From TCS55 sp964343505 (GTDB lineage: Bacteria > Fidelibacterota > Marinisomatia > Marinisomatales > TCS55), in NCBI GenBank assembly GCA_964343505.1, contig CAYFJU010000001.1, positions 70,921 through 134,920 of the forward strand: DNA of 64,000 nucleotides, in the 5' to 3' direction. A model generated the notes under the pieces. That model made no database searches and was not told the origin of the DNA. It worked only from the letters and a program-made list of their open reading frames with translations. Shown piece after piece: positions 51,608 through 60,730 of the stretch (positions are counted from its first letter, which is position 1; each line of letters starts with the position of its first letter). The translations under genes and the position numbers were made by a program.

Positions 51608-53179
51608 TTATTTCAATATTTCTCGCGCTGCATTGAATCCATTTGTTCCATGGAGACCGCCCCCGGGATGGGTTCCTGATCCACACAAATAAAGATTATC
51701 AATCGGTGTTTTGTACTGGGCCGTACTCATGGTGGGACGCATGAACATGAATTGATCCAAGGTCATTTCACCATGGTTTAAGTTGCCTTCTGTCAGGCCG
51801 AATTGGTCTTCCATATCCACCGGTGACAATACCAATGCTGATTCAATTTTTGACGAAAATCCCATTGCATATTTTTCCAGAACACGAACTACATTTTGTT
51901 CCAATTGCGTTTTCAATTCATGGGACCAATTTTGATCACGAAGGTGATAGGGAGCGAATTGGACCGTTGCTGAAAGGACATGCTTTCTATTGGGTGCAAA
52001 GTCTGGATTGATCACAGACGGGATGTTGAATTCCACATAGGGATTTTCAGCAATGCGCCCGTACTTGGCTGCATCGGCTGCTTTTTCCAAGTATTCAATG
52101 GATGGTGCGATGGCAAATAGCGTTCCCATTTGATCTTGAGAAACGCCAGAAATTTCCGGCAGGCTATTCAATGCAAAATGGATTCGTACCGCACTGCCGC
52201 GATAGCGAATATTATTCAGTTGCGTATTAAAATTGGGGTTCAGGCTGGACGGCCCCACCAGATTTATAAATGTATTATTCGGATCAAGGCCGGAAACAAT
52301 TTGATGGGCTTCAAGCGTTTCACCATCATCTAAAGTAACACCACCGCAAATTCCATTTTCTACATCAATTGATCTAACCGGTGTCCCTGGACGGATCTCT
52401 ACGCCTACGGATTCAGCAGATGATTTTAATGCGGTGGCTAAATTGCTCGTTCCGCCTTTTACAAATTGAGTATTGTGGAAAATACCATTACCATGAACGT
52501 GCTGATGCAAAAGGTTATAACCAGTTCCTGCGGCAAATGGACCGAATGAAAGATGATGAATCCCCGCTGTAGATACGGCGGCCCGCAGTAATTCATTCTC
52601 GAACCATTCATCCACCAATTCCGGCATCATCATGGGAGCCACACGCATGAGATCTACCAATCCCCGTGTGCCGTGTTTTCGTACCGGCCCAAACATGGAG
52701 CGCATGGCAAACGCATCACTCAACCCCACATTGGGTAGATTCGGTGGCGTGAGTGCATAGAGCTTTTCTAAAAATTGAACCAACTTATAAATGTATTTGG
52801 TGAAGTCACCCCAAACTTTTGCGTCCTTATCTGAATGGTTAGCGATGGATGCAGCTGTTTGTTTCGGGTCGTGATGAAATGAAATATGATTGCCATTTTC
52901 CCCCAGTGCTATTCGAACCACATCCGGCTGAATTAATTCCAACCCATGGGAATTCAGATCCAACTTTTCAATGACGCGTGGGTCGATCCACTTTACCCCA
53001 TCGTTGACCACATTACATTTGAATCCTGGCGCGAATTTATGGGTGGAAGCCAATCCACCGATTTGATCTTGCGCTTCAAGGATGACCACCTTTTTTCCGG
53101 CTTTCCCCAGCAGGCTTGCGGTGACTAAACTATTCACACCACCGCCAATTACAATTATATCATACCGGCTCATTTCCAT
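51608..53179 (-). CDS. PYROXD2/phytoene-desaturase-like FAD oxidoreductase (second copy)
   Basis: A 523-residue flavoprotein. The FAD-binding start IIVIGGGVNSLVTASLLGKAGKKVVILEAQDQIGGLA is the dinucleotide motif; the C-terminal YLCGSGTHPGGGLHGTNGFNAAREIL closes the FAD site. It belongs to the CrtI/PYROXD2 superfamily (amine oxidase-like). It overlaps its paralogue upstream by 10 bases. No carotenoid genes are nearby, so a role in oxidising an amine or similar small compound is more likely (inference). It is the last gene of the operon. Confidence 0.85.
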   Translation of the reverse strand: MEMSRYDIIVIGGGVNSLVTASLLGKAGKKVVILEAQDQIGGLASTHKFAPGFKCNVVNDGVKWIDPRVIEKLDLNSHGLELIQPDVVRIALGENGNHISFHHDPKQTAASIANHSDKDAKVWGDFTKYIYKLVQFLEKLYALTPPNLPNVGLSDAFAMRSMFGPVRKHGTRGLVDLMRVAPMMMPELVDEWFENELLRAAVSTAGIHHLSFGPFAAGTGYNLLHQHVHGNGIFHNTQFVKGGTSNLATALKSSAESVGVEIRPGTPVRSIDVENGICGGVTLDDGETLEAHQIVSGLDPNNTFINLVGPSSLNPNFNTQLNNIRYRGSAVRIHFALNSLPEISGVSQDQMGTLFAIAPSIEYLEKAADAAKYGRIAENPYVEFNIPSVINPDFAPNRKHVLSATVQFAPYHLRDQNWSHELKTQLEQNVVRVLEKYAMGFSSKIESALVLSPVDMEDQFGLTEGNLNHGEMTLDQFMFMRPTMSTAQYKTPIDNLYLCGSGTHPGGGLHGTNGFNAAREILK

Positions 53180-54753
53180 ACTCCCAGAATCTTTTTGGCC
53201 GCCATCTCACCGGGAGACCCCGTGATGCCGCCGCCGGGATGGGTGCCGGAACCGCATTGGTAATAATTCTTGATGGGTGTGGAATAGTCCGCCCACTTCA
53301 CCGCAGGGCGTAAGGCAAACAATTGCTGCAGGGTCAGTTCTCCATGGAAGATATTGCCTTCCGTCAGGCCAAAGGTTGATTCAATGTCCGCCGGTGTGAG
53401 CACCTGCCGGTGGAGAATGATATCTTTTATATTAGGCGCAAACCGGGCGATGGTATTGATCACCGCATCGCCGAACGCTTCTCGTTTTTGGTCATCCCAG
53501 CCGCCTTTAATATTGTAAGGCGCATACTGGACAAAGCAGGACATGACGTGTTTTCCCGGTGGCGCCATTTCAGGATCAAGCACTGAAGGAAGAATAATAT
53601 CCATATACGGTTCTTGAGAGAAATTCCCATACTTGGCGTCGTCGTAAGCGCGCTCCAAATGATCGTAGCTGGGACTGATAGAAATGGCGCCGCGGAGATG
53701 ATGCCCGTCACCCGGGAGACAGGAAAAATTAGGCAGACCATCCAGGGCCAGATTAACCTTGCCGGATGAACCGCGGATGCGGAAGTTTTTGATATCGGTG
53801 ACAAAGTCCGATGGAAGATCACCTTCATCCACCATCTTTAAAAAGGACAGTTTAGGGTCCAAGCCGGAAATCACTTTGTCGGTACTGTATTCATCCCCAT
53901 TCTCTAATGCGACACCAACAGCCTTCCCATTTTTGACAATGACCTTTTCAACCGGCGCTTCTGTCATAATCTTGGCGCCAAAATACTCTGCCGATCGGGC
54001 AATCGCCATGCTCACGGCGCCCGTACCACCCCGTTGAAATCCCCAGGCACGGAAAGCGCCGTCAATGTCACCCATGTAATGGTGGAGCATCACATAGGCT
54101 GATCCCGGTGAGCGGGGGCCCATGAATGTGCCGATGATGCCACTGGCGGACATGGTGGCTTTCAGGGGTTCAAACTCGAACCATTCATCTAAAAAGTCCG
54201 CCGAACTCATGGTCATGAGTTTGGTCAGGTATTCAAATTGTTCATCACTTAAAGTTTTGAAATGGTCTAATAACTTTTTCATGGCACCCAAATCTGATAA
54301 ACTGGGGCGAATAGCATTGGGTGCGATGGTTTCCAGGATGGGGCGTACCGCCATCCCGATTTGGCCCATGAGTGGACCGAAACAAATATAGGTCTCCGCA
54401 TCCCGTGGTGAGTGGCGGTAGATTTCCCGGTAGGTTTGGTCCGCATTAGCGGTCCGGATCAGGTAATTGCTGTCCAGGGGTGTGAAAGTGCTTTCCAACG
54501 GTAGCAGTTCCAGGCCGAACTTCGGCAGCATCAATTCGCGAATGATATTGGGCTTCAGCAGGCTCACCACGTAGGAGCAGACGGAAAATTTGAATCCGGG
54601 GAACACTTCTTCCGTCACCGCTGCGCCGCCCAGCACATAGCGCCGTTCCAGCACCAGCACCTTTTTACCGGCCCGCGCTAGGTAGGCCGCCGCGGTCAGT
54701 CCGTTATGCCCCCCGCCGATGACGATGGCATCATATTTTTTTACGCCGGGCAT
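53170..54753 (-). CDS. PYROXD2/phytoene-desaturase-like FAD oxidoreductase (first copy)
   Basis: A 527-residue paralogue of the next gene: IVIGGGHNGLTAAAYLARAGKKVLVLERRYVLGGAAVTEE at the N-terminus and YYQCGSGTHPGGGITGSPGEMAAKKIL at the end. Shared internal blocks (GLTEGNIFHGELTLQQLF, FAPNIKDII) are well aligned with the second copy, so the two may form a heteromer. It overlaps the GcvT-like gene by 13 bases. PYROXD2-type proteins have unknown substrates; flavin oxidation would release H2O2 or reduce a carrier. Confidence 0.86.
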   Translation of the reverse strand: MPGVKKYDAIVIGGGHNGLTAAAYLARAGKKVLVLERRYVLGGAAVTEEVFPGFKFSVCSYVVSLLKPNIIRELMLPKFGLELLPLESTFTPLDSNYLIRTANADQTYREIYRHSPRDAETYICFGPLMGQIGMAVRPILETIAPNAIRPSLSDLGAMKKLLDHFKTLSDEQFEYLTKLMTMSSADFLDEWFEFEPLKATMSASGIIGTFMGPRSPGSAYVMLHHYMGDIDGAFRAWGFQRGGTGAVSMAIARSAEYFGAKIMTEAPVEKVIVKNGKAVGVALENGDEYSTDKVISGLDPKLSFLKMVDEGDLPSDFVTDIKNFRIRGSSGKVNLALDGLPNFSCLPGDGHHLRGAISISPSYDHLERAYDDAKYGNFSQEPYMDIILPSVLDPEMAPPGKHVMSCFVQYAPYNIKGGWDDQKREAFGDAVINTIARFAPNIKDIILHRQVLTPADIESTFGLTEGNIFHGELTLQQLFALRPAVKWADYSTPIKNYYQCGSGTHPGGGITGSPGEMAAKKILGVWK

Positions 54754-55970
54754 GATCGTTTTCTTTCCGGATCGAAGAAGGGTGTTTTCACCACTTTCGC
54801 CGGTGTGAGTTTTCGATAGTGTTCCACCTTCAGTTCAAACATGAGTTCCGATCCTTCACTTGCAAATTCTGACCTAACATGGGCCAAGGCGATATATCGT
54901 TTCAGGAGCGGTGACCATGCGCCGCTGGTGGCGTAACCCACTTGTTCATTCCCCTTATATAAAGGTGTGCTGGTTCGCCATGCAGTACAGGGAAGGCCCG
55001 GCGCCAAACCGACTTTTCGAAAATGCTGCTCCAATTCATGCCACTGGATTTCGATGCCCACAAAATTCCATTCCGGTCCACGGGCCAGTTCTGCTTCCAA
55101 TGCTTTTTTACCGATGAAATCTTTTTTCTTCATTTTCACGGCCCAACCCAGTCCCATTTCATAGGGCGATGATTTTCGGGATTCGATGATGGCATGGCGG
55201 GCGGAGATATAATCCACATCCAACAGAATCAGACCCGCCTCGATGCGAGCCATGTCCAATACGTGTAATCCGGCGGGTGTAATGCCGTAGGGCTTGCCCT
55301 GTTCCATCAATAAATCCCAAATGGTCAGCGCATCTTTCGGATCCATCCAAATTTCGTAGCCCAGATCGCCCGTGTAACCAGTTCTGGAAATAGCAACAGG
55401 AATGTCACCCAATCGCGTTTCCATCATCCAGAAAAATTTGAGACTGTCCAGTGAATCAGATGTCACCGCATTTAAAATATTCCGGGAATTGGGCCCCTGG
55501 AGTGCCAATGCGGCCGTGGTATAGGAGTCATCGGTGATGGTTAGATCCATGCCCGTGGCGTTATGCTGGATCCATTCCAGGTTGGGCTCGGCGCTGGTGA
55601 TGCGAAATTTATTTTTCGATAATCGCTGAACCGTACCGTCATCTATTTGCTTCCCGTCCTCATCACACCAGGGCGTATACATCACCTGTCCAACCTTGCA
55701 AATACCGATATTGCGCGTTACCATGCGATCCAAAAAGCGCTGGGCATCCGGGCCTTCGATGATGTATTTATATAACGGGGTGATGTCTAAAAGGGCGGCC
55801 TTGGTGCGGATGGCGAAATATTCATTCTCGTGGGTGAGCTCATAATTGGTGGCGGCAAGATACCCGGACCAGCGGCGCCATTCCTGGGATTCATTCAGTT
55901 TGGACGTCCGTTCAAAAAATGGTGAGAGTTTTAACTTGGTGTTGGCGGTGAATTGGTTTTTGTAGCTCAT
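54741..55970 (-). CDS. GcvT-family tetrahydrofolate-dependent aminomethyl/methyltransferase
   Basis: A 409-residue GcvT/DmdA-fold protein: AALLDITPLYKYIIEGPDAQRFLDRM, ALALQGPNSRNIL, SRTGYTGDLGYEIW (folate and substrate loop), GLHVLDMARIEAGLILLDVDY and GLGWAVKMKKKDFIGKKAL. It is longer than classical GcvT and not beside gcvH, so the house-keeping glycine cleavage role is uncertain. Placed between a DDAH-like hydrolase and flavoproteins it may take methyl or methylene groups from an N-methylated compound onto tetrahydrofolate, as in dimethylglycine/sarcosine dehydrogenases (inference). Confidence 0.82.
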   Translation of the reverse strand: MSYKNQFTANTKLKLSPFFERTSKLNESQEWRRWSGYLAATNYELTHENEYFAIRTKAALLDITPLYKYIIEGPDAQRFLDRMVTRNIGICKVGQVMYTPWCDEDGKQIDDGTVQRLSKNKFRITSAEPNLEWIQHNATGMDLTITDDSYTTAALALQGPNSRNILNAVTSDSLDSLKFFWMMETRLGDIPVAISRTGYTGDLGYEIWMDPKDALTIWDLLMEQGKPYGITPAGLHVLDMARIEAGLILLDVDYISARHAIIESRKSSPYEMGLGWAVKMKKKDFIGKKALEAELARGPEWNFVGIEIQWHELEQHFRKVGLAPGLPCTAWRTSTPLYKGNEQVGYATSGAWSPLLKRYIALAHVRSEFASEGSELMFELKVEHYRKLTPAKVVKTPFFDPERKRSCPA

Positions 55971-56863
55971 TCAGATATTCTTAAAAATGGTCGTGTTAAA
56001 CATGTGGGCCCGCCGGCACCTTTAATAGACACTTCACTACCATCGTAGGTGTGAACGTCCACACCCTTGGTTTCTAATCGTTGTTTGGTCATGGGGTTTC
56101 CTTCAATCATGATTACTTTTCTTGGCGCCACCGCCAAAACATTGCAGCCCATGGAATCATATTCTTCATCAGGGACTTCAATGAGTTCGATATTTCGGCC
56201 GAGAAGATATTCCCGGAATGGAACCGGAAGTAATCTTGAATAGACCAAATACAGATCGTGATCGATAGGGGAAACATTGCTCATAAGATGAAGGCAGTCC
56301 GCAGGGCCTGTCCAGTGGGGCAGAGGCACAGAAATCACATCAACCACCAAGTCACCCAATAATTCTTTGAACTGAAGGATTCCTTCTGCATTGGAGCGAT
56401 ATCCTTCACCAATGGCAACGGTTCGTTCATCGATCCAGATCACATCGCCCCCTTCTAAAGTGCCGGGTGCTTCGATTTGTCCTAAAATAGGTACACCAAT
56501 GGATTTAAAATAATTCTTCACTGCATCTGTTTCAGGCAGGCGAGCTTCCTTGCCCATTGTACACAAAACCACACCCCCATTGGTCACCACACAGGGATCG
56601 TGGGTGTAAACAGAATCAAGAGAAGTGGAATCATCTTGGGGAAGAAAATGGACTTCTGCTCCGGCAGATTCCAAAAAGGCCACCAGTGTTTCGTGATCGG
56701 TTTGTGCCTTTTCAAAATCCGGAATACCGAAGTAATTGAGCTCGGATGATTGTTGATTTACACGGGACTGATTTTGGTAGGCATCCCTGGGCTGTTTCAC
56801 CAACACACGGCGGATGGGATCCACCATATTCTGGCAGCCGAATAAATTACTCAATGGTACCAC
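55967..56863 (-). CDS. DDAH/arginine deiminase-superfamily hydrolase
   Basis: A 298-residue guanidino-group modifying enzyme: VKQPRDAY, HDPCVVTNGGVVLC, GTLEGGDVIWIDERTVAIGEGYRSN, the catalytic His in HLMSNVSPID and the nucleophile Cys in GGPTCLTRPFL near the C-terminus. DDAH converts methylated arginine to citrulline and methylamines; arginine deiminase or other guanidine hydrolysis is also possible. It overlaps the M20 gene and the GcvT-like gene (4 bases). It may release N-methyl groups or citrulline for the neighbours. Confidence 0.83.
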   Translation of the reverse strand: MVPLSNLFGCQNMVDPIRRVLVKQPRDAYQNQSRVNQQSSELNYFGIPDFEKAQTDHETLVAFLESAGAEVHFLPQDDSTSLDSVYTHDPCVVTNGGVVLCTMGKEARLPETDAVKNYFKSIGVPILGQIEAPGTLEGGDVIWIDERTVAIGEGYRSNAEGILQFKELLGDLVVDVISVPLPHWTGPADCLHLMSNVSPIDHDLYLVYSRLLPVPFREYLLGRNIELIEVPDEEYDSMGCNVLAVAPRKVIMIEGNPMTKQRLETKGVDVHTYDGSEVSIKGAGGPTCLTRPFLRISE

Positions 56864-58109
56864 CGCACCATTTGATGATCATGTTTGCAATAATTTTGAC
56901 GCATGTTAATACTTCTTCGATTTCTACGAATTCATTGGCCGCATGGGCGAGACGGACGTCTCCGGGGCCGAAAAGAACAGCGGGAATATTGGCATGATTG
57001 GTGAACAGGCGCAAGTCAGAACCATACGTAACGCCTGCAATGTTCGGTGCGTCACCAGTGGTTTTGAGGAATGATTCGGAAAGGGATTGAATGAGGGGAT
57101 GATCGGGATTAGTTTGGCCTGATTCAAACTGTCCTTCAAACCATTCAACGACAGGCGGGTTTTCTTTAAGCCACGGATCAGTTTCAGCGACTTGTCGAAG
57201 GTGATTTTCAAATGCATCCCGTGCTGCCTGGGCAGCTTCACCAGGAAAGACGCCAAGGCGTCCTTCTGCTATCACAGATTCGGGGACGGTGGAATGCCAT
57301 TCACCACCTTTTATGGTGCCGATGTTGATGGGTGCCACGCGATCTGGAGATTCATAATATTTAACTTCAAAGGATTGATGGCGGTGTTTTTCCAGAGCCA
57401 ATATGGCTTGGTGAATCAGGTTAAATTTTTCAATGGCGCTGACCCCTTCCCAGCGCATGGCCGCGTGGGTGGCTTTGCCCGGAATGGTCAGACGAAAAGT
57501 TAATGCTCCCGATTGAATAGAACATAATTTTAGAGATGTGGGCTCAAGGATGACCGCCCCATCTGCCCGATGGCCTTTGACAATATTGGCCAGGGTGCCG
57601 CATCCGCCGGATTCTTCACCAACTACGGATTGGACCATTACATTGCCATTGGGTTTAAACCCAAACTCTTGAAGAACCTGAATAGCAAAAATCCCCGTAG
57701 CTAATCCTGCTTTCATATCACAGGACCCCCGGCCATAAATTCGACCATCTTTTATAGAACCTGACCAGGGAGATTCATCCCAAAGCGAATCCGGTCCGGT
57801 GGGCACCACATCCACATGACCATTTAGAATGAGTGAGCGGCCCGATCCGCGATTGTTCCATTTACCAATAATATTGGTTCGATTATCAGGAGAAAAACCA
57901 TCATCACAAAAGGCGGGGTGGTCTTCTATTTCATCAAATATAACCGGGATTTTTTGTGTTGTTAACCCAAGTGAATCCAATTTATTCTGCACAAATTCCT
58001 GAACCGGACCTTCGTCATTGGCCAGGCTGGGAGACTGGACTAAAGTCTGAATGAAAGAAACCATTTCGTCTTTGGCATCATCAACCGCAGAGGCAATTTG
58101 TCGTTCCAA
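56847..58109 (-). CDS. M20-family ArgE/DapE-type deacylase
   Basis: A 420-residue zinc amidohydrolase. The TTG at 58109 is chosen because AAGGAGA lies 4 to 10 bases upstream; an ATG at 58151 would begin inside a palindrome. Ligand motifs: LNGHVDVVPTGP, YGRGSCDMKAGLA, SVVGEESGGCGTL and a final HAANEFVEIEE. The enzyme removes an acyl group from an amino acid such as N-acetyl-ornithine or -citrulline; the substrate is not fixed. It overlaps the DDAH-like gene by 17 bases. Confidence 0.85.
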   Translation of the reverse strand: MERQIASAVDDAKDEMVSFIQTLVQSPSLANDEGPVQEFVQNKLDSLGLTTQKIPVIFDEIEDHPAFCDDGFSPDNRTNIIGKWNNRGSGRSLILNGHVDVVPTGPDSLWDESPWSGSIKDGRIYGRGSCDMKAGLATGIFAIQVLQEFGFKPNGNVMVQSVVGEESGGCGTLANIVKGHRADGAVILEPTSLKLCSIQSGALTFRLTIPGKATHAAMRWEGVSAIEKFNLIHQAILALEKHRHQSFEVKYYESPDRVAPINIGTIKGGEWHSTVPESVIAEGRLGVFPGEAAQAARDAFENHLRQVAETDPWLKENPPVVEWFEGQFESGQTNPDHPLIQSLSESFLKTTGDAPNIAGVTYGSDLRLFTNHANIPAVLFGPGDVRLAHAANEFVEIEEVLTCVKIIANMIIKWCGGTIE

Positions 58110-58128
58110 TTTGTCTCCTTCATGTCTT

Positions 58129-58151
58129 ATGCAGGACCTTACATCCTGCAT
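58129..58151. repeat. Palindrome before the M20 deacylase gene
   Basis: ATGCAGGA-CCTTACA-TCCTGCAT: perfect 8-bp arms, 7-base spacer, in the short gap between the permease stop and the M20 Shine-Dalgarno sequence. It could be an mRNA processing or stabilising hairpin within the operon. Confidence 0.7.
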
Positions 58152-58175
58152 GAGCGGGAAATTTTATTTTTTAAT

Positions 58176-59501
58176 TCAATCATTTTTCTTCCAATAATAG
58201 TATAGCGGGAGGCCGGCAAGAATGATACCTGCTCCTATTGCTGCATCCCGGGGAGCTTCAATAATGGTGTTGATGGTCAAAAATGTGGCGAAAAGAATGA
58301 AGGTCAGCGGGATCCACGGATAACCGGGTGTTTTATAGGGGCGAACCAATTCCGGCTTTTTCCTGCGTAAAATGATGACAGCGCCGGCGGACATGGCATA
58401 AAAAATCCAGGAAGCAAAAATGATATAAGTGATCAATTGGTTATACGTACCGGTGAAGGTGAGGGCACAGGCCCAGATGCATTGAATGATCAGTGCATTG
58501 GCCGGGGATTTAAAGCGGGGATGGACTTCTGCCGCCTGCCGGAAGAAAAGCTTATCTTTTGCCATGGCATAATTGATGCGGGCACTGGTGAGAATAAAAC
58601 TGTTGTTGGCGCCCAATAGAGAAACCAGGATAATGATGGTGACCAGCGCTGTTCCCTGCTCACCAAGAAATACCGCGGCAGCATCAGAAGCCACCAGGGA
58701 GGATGTACTCATTGGACCGATACCAAGGGTGTACGTGAATACGAAGTTGATCAGCAAATACACAGATACAACAATGATCATGCAGAACAGGAGTGACAGG
58801 GGAATATTGCGCTCCGGGTTTTTGACCTCTCCTGCAATGTATGTCACAAAAATCCAGCCGTCGTAGGTCCAGAGTACGGATACCATAGCCAGACCCAGAG
58901 GACCAACCAAACTTGTTAATGGTTTATGAGAATAAACCGGTTGGAGATTGGAAACAGATCCGCCCTGCATGATGAATCCTAATGCGATGATTCCCAGGAT
59001 GGCGCCGATCTTTAAAAAGGTGAAAAGATTCTGGAATCTGGCTCCTGACTTTACATCCACGATATTCAGGATAGATAAGAGGATGACTGATCCGATGGCG
59101 ATCGCTTTGATTCCCCAGGCTGAAAGTGGGAAAAAGTAACCCAAATATTCGCCGAATGCGACCCCCACGGCAGCAATGGATGCCGTATTAATCACCGCTA
59201 CAGCAGACCATCCGTAAAGATATCCCCATACCGGTCCGTAAGCTTCATTAAGGTAAACGTACTGCCCGCCGGCCTGGGGCAGGGCGGCGCCCAGTTCCGC
59301 CACGGACAGGGCGCCAAATAAACTGACTACACCGCCCAGGATCCAGATAGTCATGATCAGGGACGTTGAGCCGGCGAGTAATGCAATTGTCGCCGGGACC
59401 ATAAAAATACCCGACCCAATGATTCCCCCGGCATTGATCATCGTGGCATCTAACAGGGAGAGAACACGCTCCAATTTAAGCTGGTCAGGATTTGAGGACA
59501 T
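58176..59501 (-). CDS. APC-family amino-acid permease
   Basis: A 441-residue transporter with 12 predicted helices. The first helix carries MINAGGIIGSGIFMVPAT, the APC substrate-binding GxIIGSGIF; other blocks are GVVSLFGALSVAELGAALPQAGGQYVYL and FVTYIAGEVKNPERNIP, typical of L-type (LAT-like) exchangers. It would import the substrate used by the downstream deacylase, hydrolase and flavoproteins. It lies 50 bases after the AhpD-like selenoprotein gene. Confidence 0.88.
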   Translation of the reverse strand: MSSNPDQLKLERVLSLLDATMINAGGIIGSGIFMVPATIALLAGSTSLIMTIWILGGVVSLFGALSVAELGAALPQAGGQYVYLNEAYGPVWGYLYGWSAVAVINTASIAAVGVAFGEYLGYFFPLSAWGIKAIAIGSVILLSILNIVDVKSGARFQNLFTFLKIGAILGIIALGFIMQGGSVSNLQPVYSHKPLTSLVGPLGLAMVSVLWTYDGWIFVTYIAGEVKNPERNIPLSLLFCMIIVVSVYLLINFVFTYTLGIGPMSTSSLVASDAAAVFLGEQGTALVTIIILVSLLGANNSFILTSARINYAMAKDKLFFRQAAEVHPRFKSPANALIIQCIWACALTFTGTYNQLITYIIFASWIFYAMSAGAVIILRRKKPELVRPYKTPGYPWIPLTFILFATFLTINTIIEAPRDAAIGAGIILAGLPLYYYWKKND

Positions 59502-59551
59502 AAAGCCGGGAGTTTATAGCAGAGAGGAAGTGAAATCCTGCTGGATTCAAT

Positions 59552-60100
59552 TCATTTCCTTTTCCAAAAATCTTCGAGTTCGACCCCTAATCCATCGGCG
59601 ACCCGGTTAACATAGGCGAAATAGGCCACGATCTGGTTGATATCCAAGATCGCCCGGTCACTGAAGCCTGCTTCCCGCAAACGTTGCACATCTTCCGCTA
59701 TCATGTCAGGGGGGCGATCCGTGAGCTTGGCCGCATAATCCAGCATAGCCCTTTGCGCGGGGGAAATGTCCGCCAAGGTATAATCAGATTTCAGTTGATT
59801 AACCAGAGTTTCATCTTTAGTGAGTTTGAGAAGACCTTCTCCATGATGGGCGATTCAGTAATGGCATTGGTTGATGACGGAAACAACCACGGCGATCATT
59901 TCCCTGTCCGGACGACGAATGGGTGATGTTCCATACATCACTGTTTTATACAGTTGAACGTGGGCATTCAGCGACACAGGATTCAAGCTGTGGACCTTGA
60001 GAATTTGATCCACACCGCCCCAGGGCTCGATCAAATTATCGTATTGTTCCTTTAGGGAACCATCTGCGTTTTCTTCGTCAATTATATCTATCCAAGCCAT
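59552..60100 (-). CDS. AhpD-like peroxidase-family selenoprotein (in-frame TGA read as Sec82)
   Basis: A 182-residue protein interrupted by one TGA (59857-59855) in a single continuous frame. Upstream is VVVSVINQCHY, downstream IAHHGEGLLKL and DYAAKL...GFSDRAILDI, together a complete peroxidase-related AhpD-like enzyme. The motif E67-x11-C79-x2-U82-x3-H86 matches the AhpD catalytic E-C-x-x-C-H pattern with the second Cys replaced. A SECIS-like hairpin follows the TGA at the fdhF distance. A simple nonsense mutation would not be expected exactly at the catalytic Cys with an fdhF-like hairpin behind it. The enzyme probably reduces peroxides or forms thiol disulfides, and may protect against H2O2 from the two flavoproteins of the same operon (inference). 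Confidence 0.88.
59816..59857 (-). promoter_or_regulatory. Bacterial SECIS element of the AhpD-like gene
   Basis: After the TGA come 18 bases (AUCGCCCAUCAUGGAGAA as RNA), then GGUC and UUCUC. The hairpin GGAGAAGGTCTTCTC (59842-59828) has a 5-bp stem GAGAA/UUCUC and the tetraloop GGUC, the same apical loop and the same 18-base spacing as recalled for E. coli fdhF (UGA, 18 nt, GGUCUGC). SelB recognises the bulged or looped GU in such elements. Everything lies inside the coding sequence. Confidence 0.85.
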
Positions 60101-60285
60101 AGTTTATCTCTCAATTGATGGACCAATATAAAGCAAGTTTCATGGAATCTTGAAGAATTAATCTTTATATATTTTGGGACAGGTAAACAATTTAAGAAAA
60201 TGATAGATTTTATATGGATACCGTCCAGTAATTTCTGCCTTCATATTTTACATGAAGCAAAGATGAATCCTGAAAGTGTCATTCA

Positions 60286-60721
60286 ATGAAAGAACAAATT
60301 CAGTTAAAACAAGTTACACCCCATTGCGGTGTTGAAGTGCAGGGGATTGATCTTTCTCAGCCCCTTGACAAGGACCTAGTAGAGACACTTACAAAATCTC
60401 TGGCGAACCATTGTGTATTGTTCTTTAGAAATTAGATTTGTTTCAGCAAAAGGTGTTGGGGAGCAATTTTGGCGAACTGCATATCCATCCCGCATATTCA
60501 CAGGTGGTTGAAGGTCATCCTGAAATGATGGATTACTCAACATGCTTTTTGATCATCTTGAACATCCCGAATTCCAGTGTCGCTTTCATTGGGCGCCGGG
60601 ATCGGTGGCATTTTGGGACAATCGCTGTACCCAGCATCATGCCATGTGGGATTACTATCCAAATCGACGTCGTGGGCTGCGGGTGACCATCAAAGGCGAT
60701 GCGCCCTTTTATCGACCTTAG
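60286..60721 (+). pseudogene. Broken TauD/TfdA-family dioxygenase gene
   Basis: The N-terminus (GVEVQGIDLSQPLDKDLVETL and HCVLFFRN) runs into a TAG at about 60433; a one-base shift then continues as DLFQQKVLGSNFGELHIHP to HPEMMDYS. After a jump that lacks more than 100 residues of the core, including the HxD iron motif, the end of the family appears: HWAPGSVAFWDNRCTQHHAMWDYYP and RRGLRVTIKGDAPFYRP, with the last iron His and the 2-oxoglutarate Arg. A frameshift plus an internal deletion make it non-functional. Confidence 0.85.
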
Positions 60722-60730
60722 TTTTAATAG

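Noticed and set aside
53170..54753. Carotenoid desaturase (crtI)
   Set aside because: The protein matches the general CrtI/PYROXD2 superfamily, but no crtB, crtE or other carotenoid gene is nearby and the operon is amino-acid related.
60430..60435. TAG in the TauD-like gene as a pyrrolysine codon
   Set aside because: The reading frame changes right after it and the core of the protein is deleted, so it is a decayed gene.
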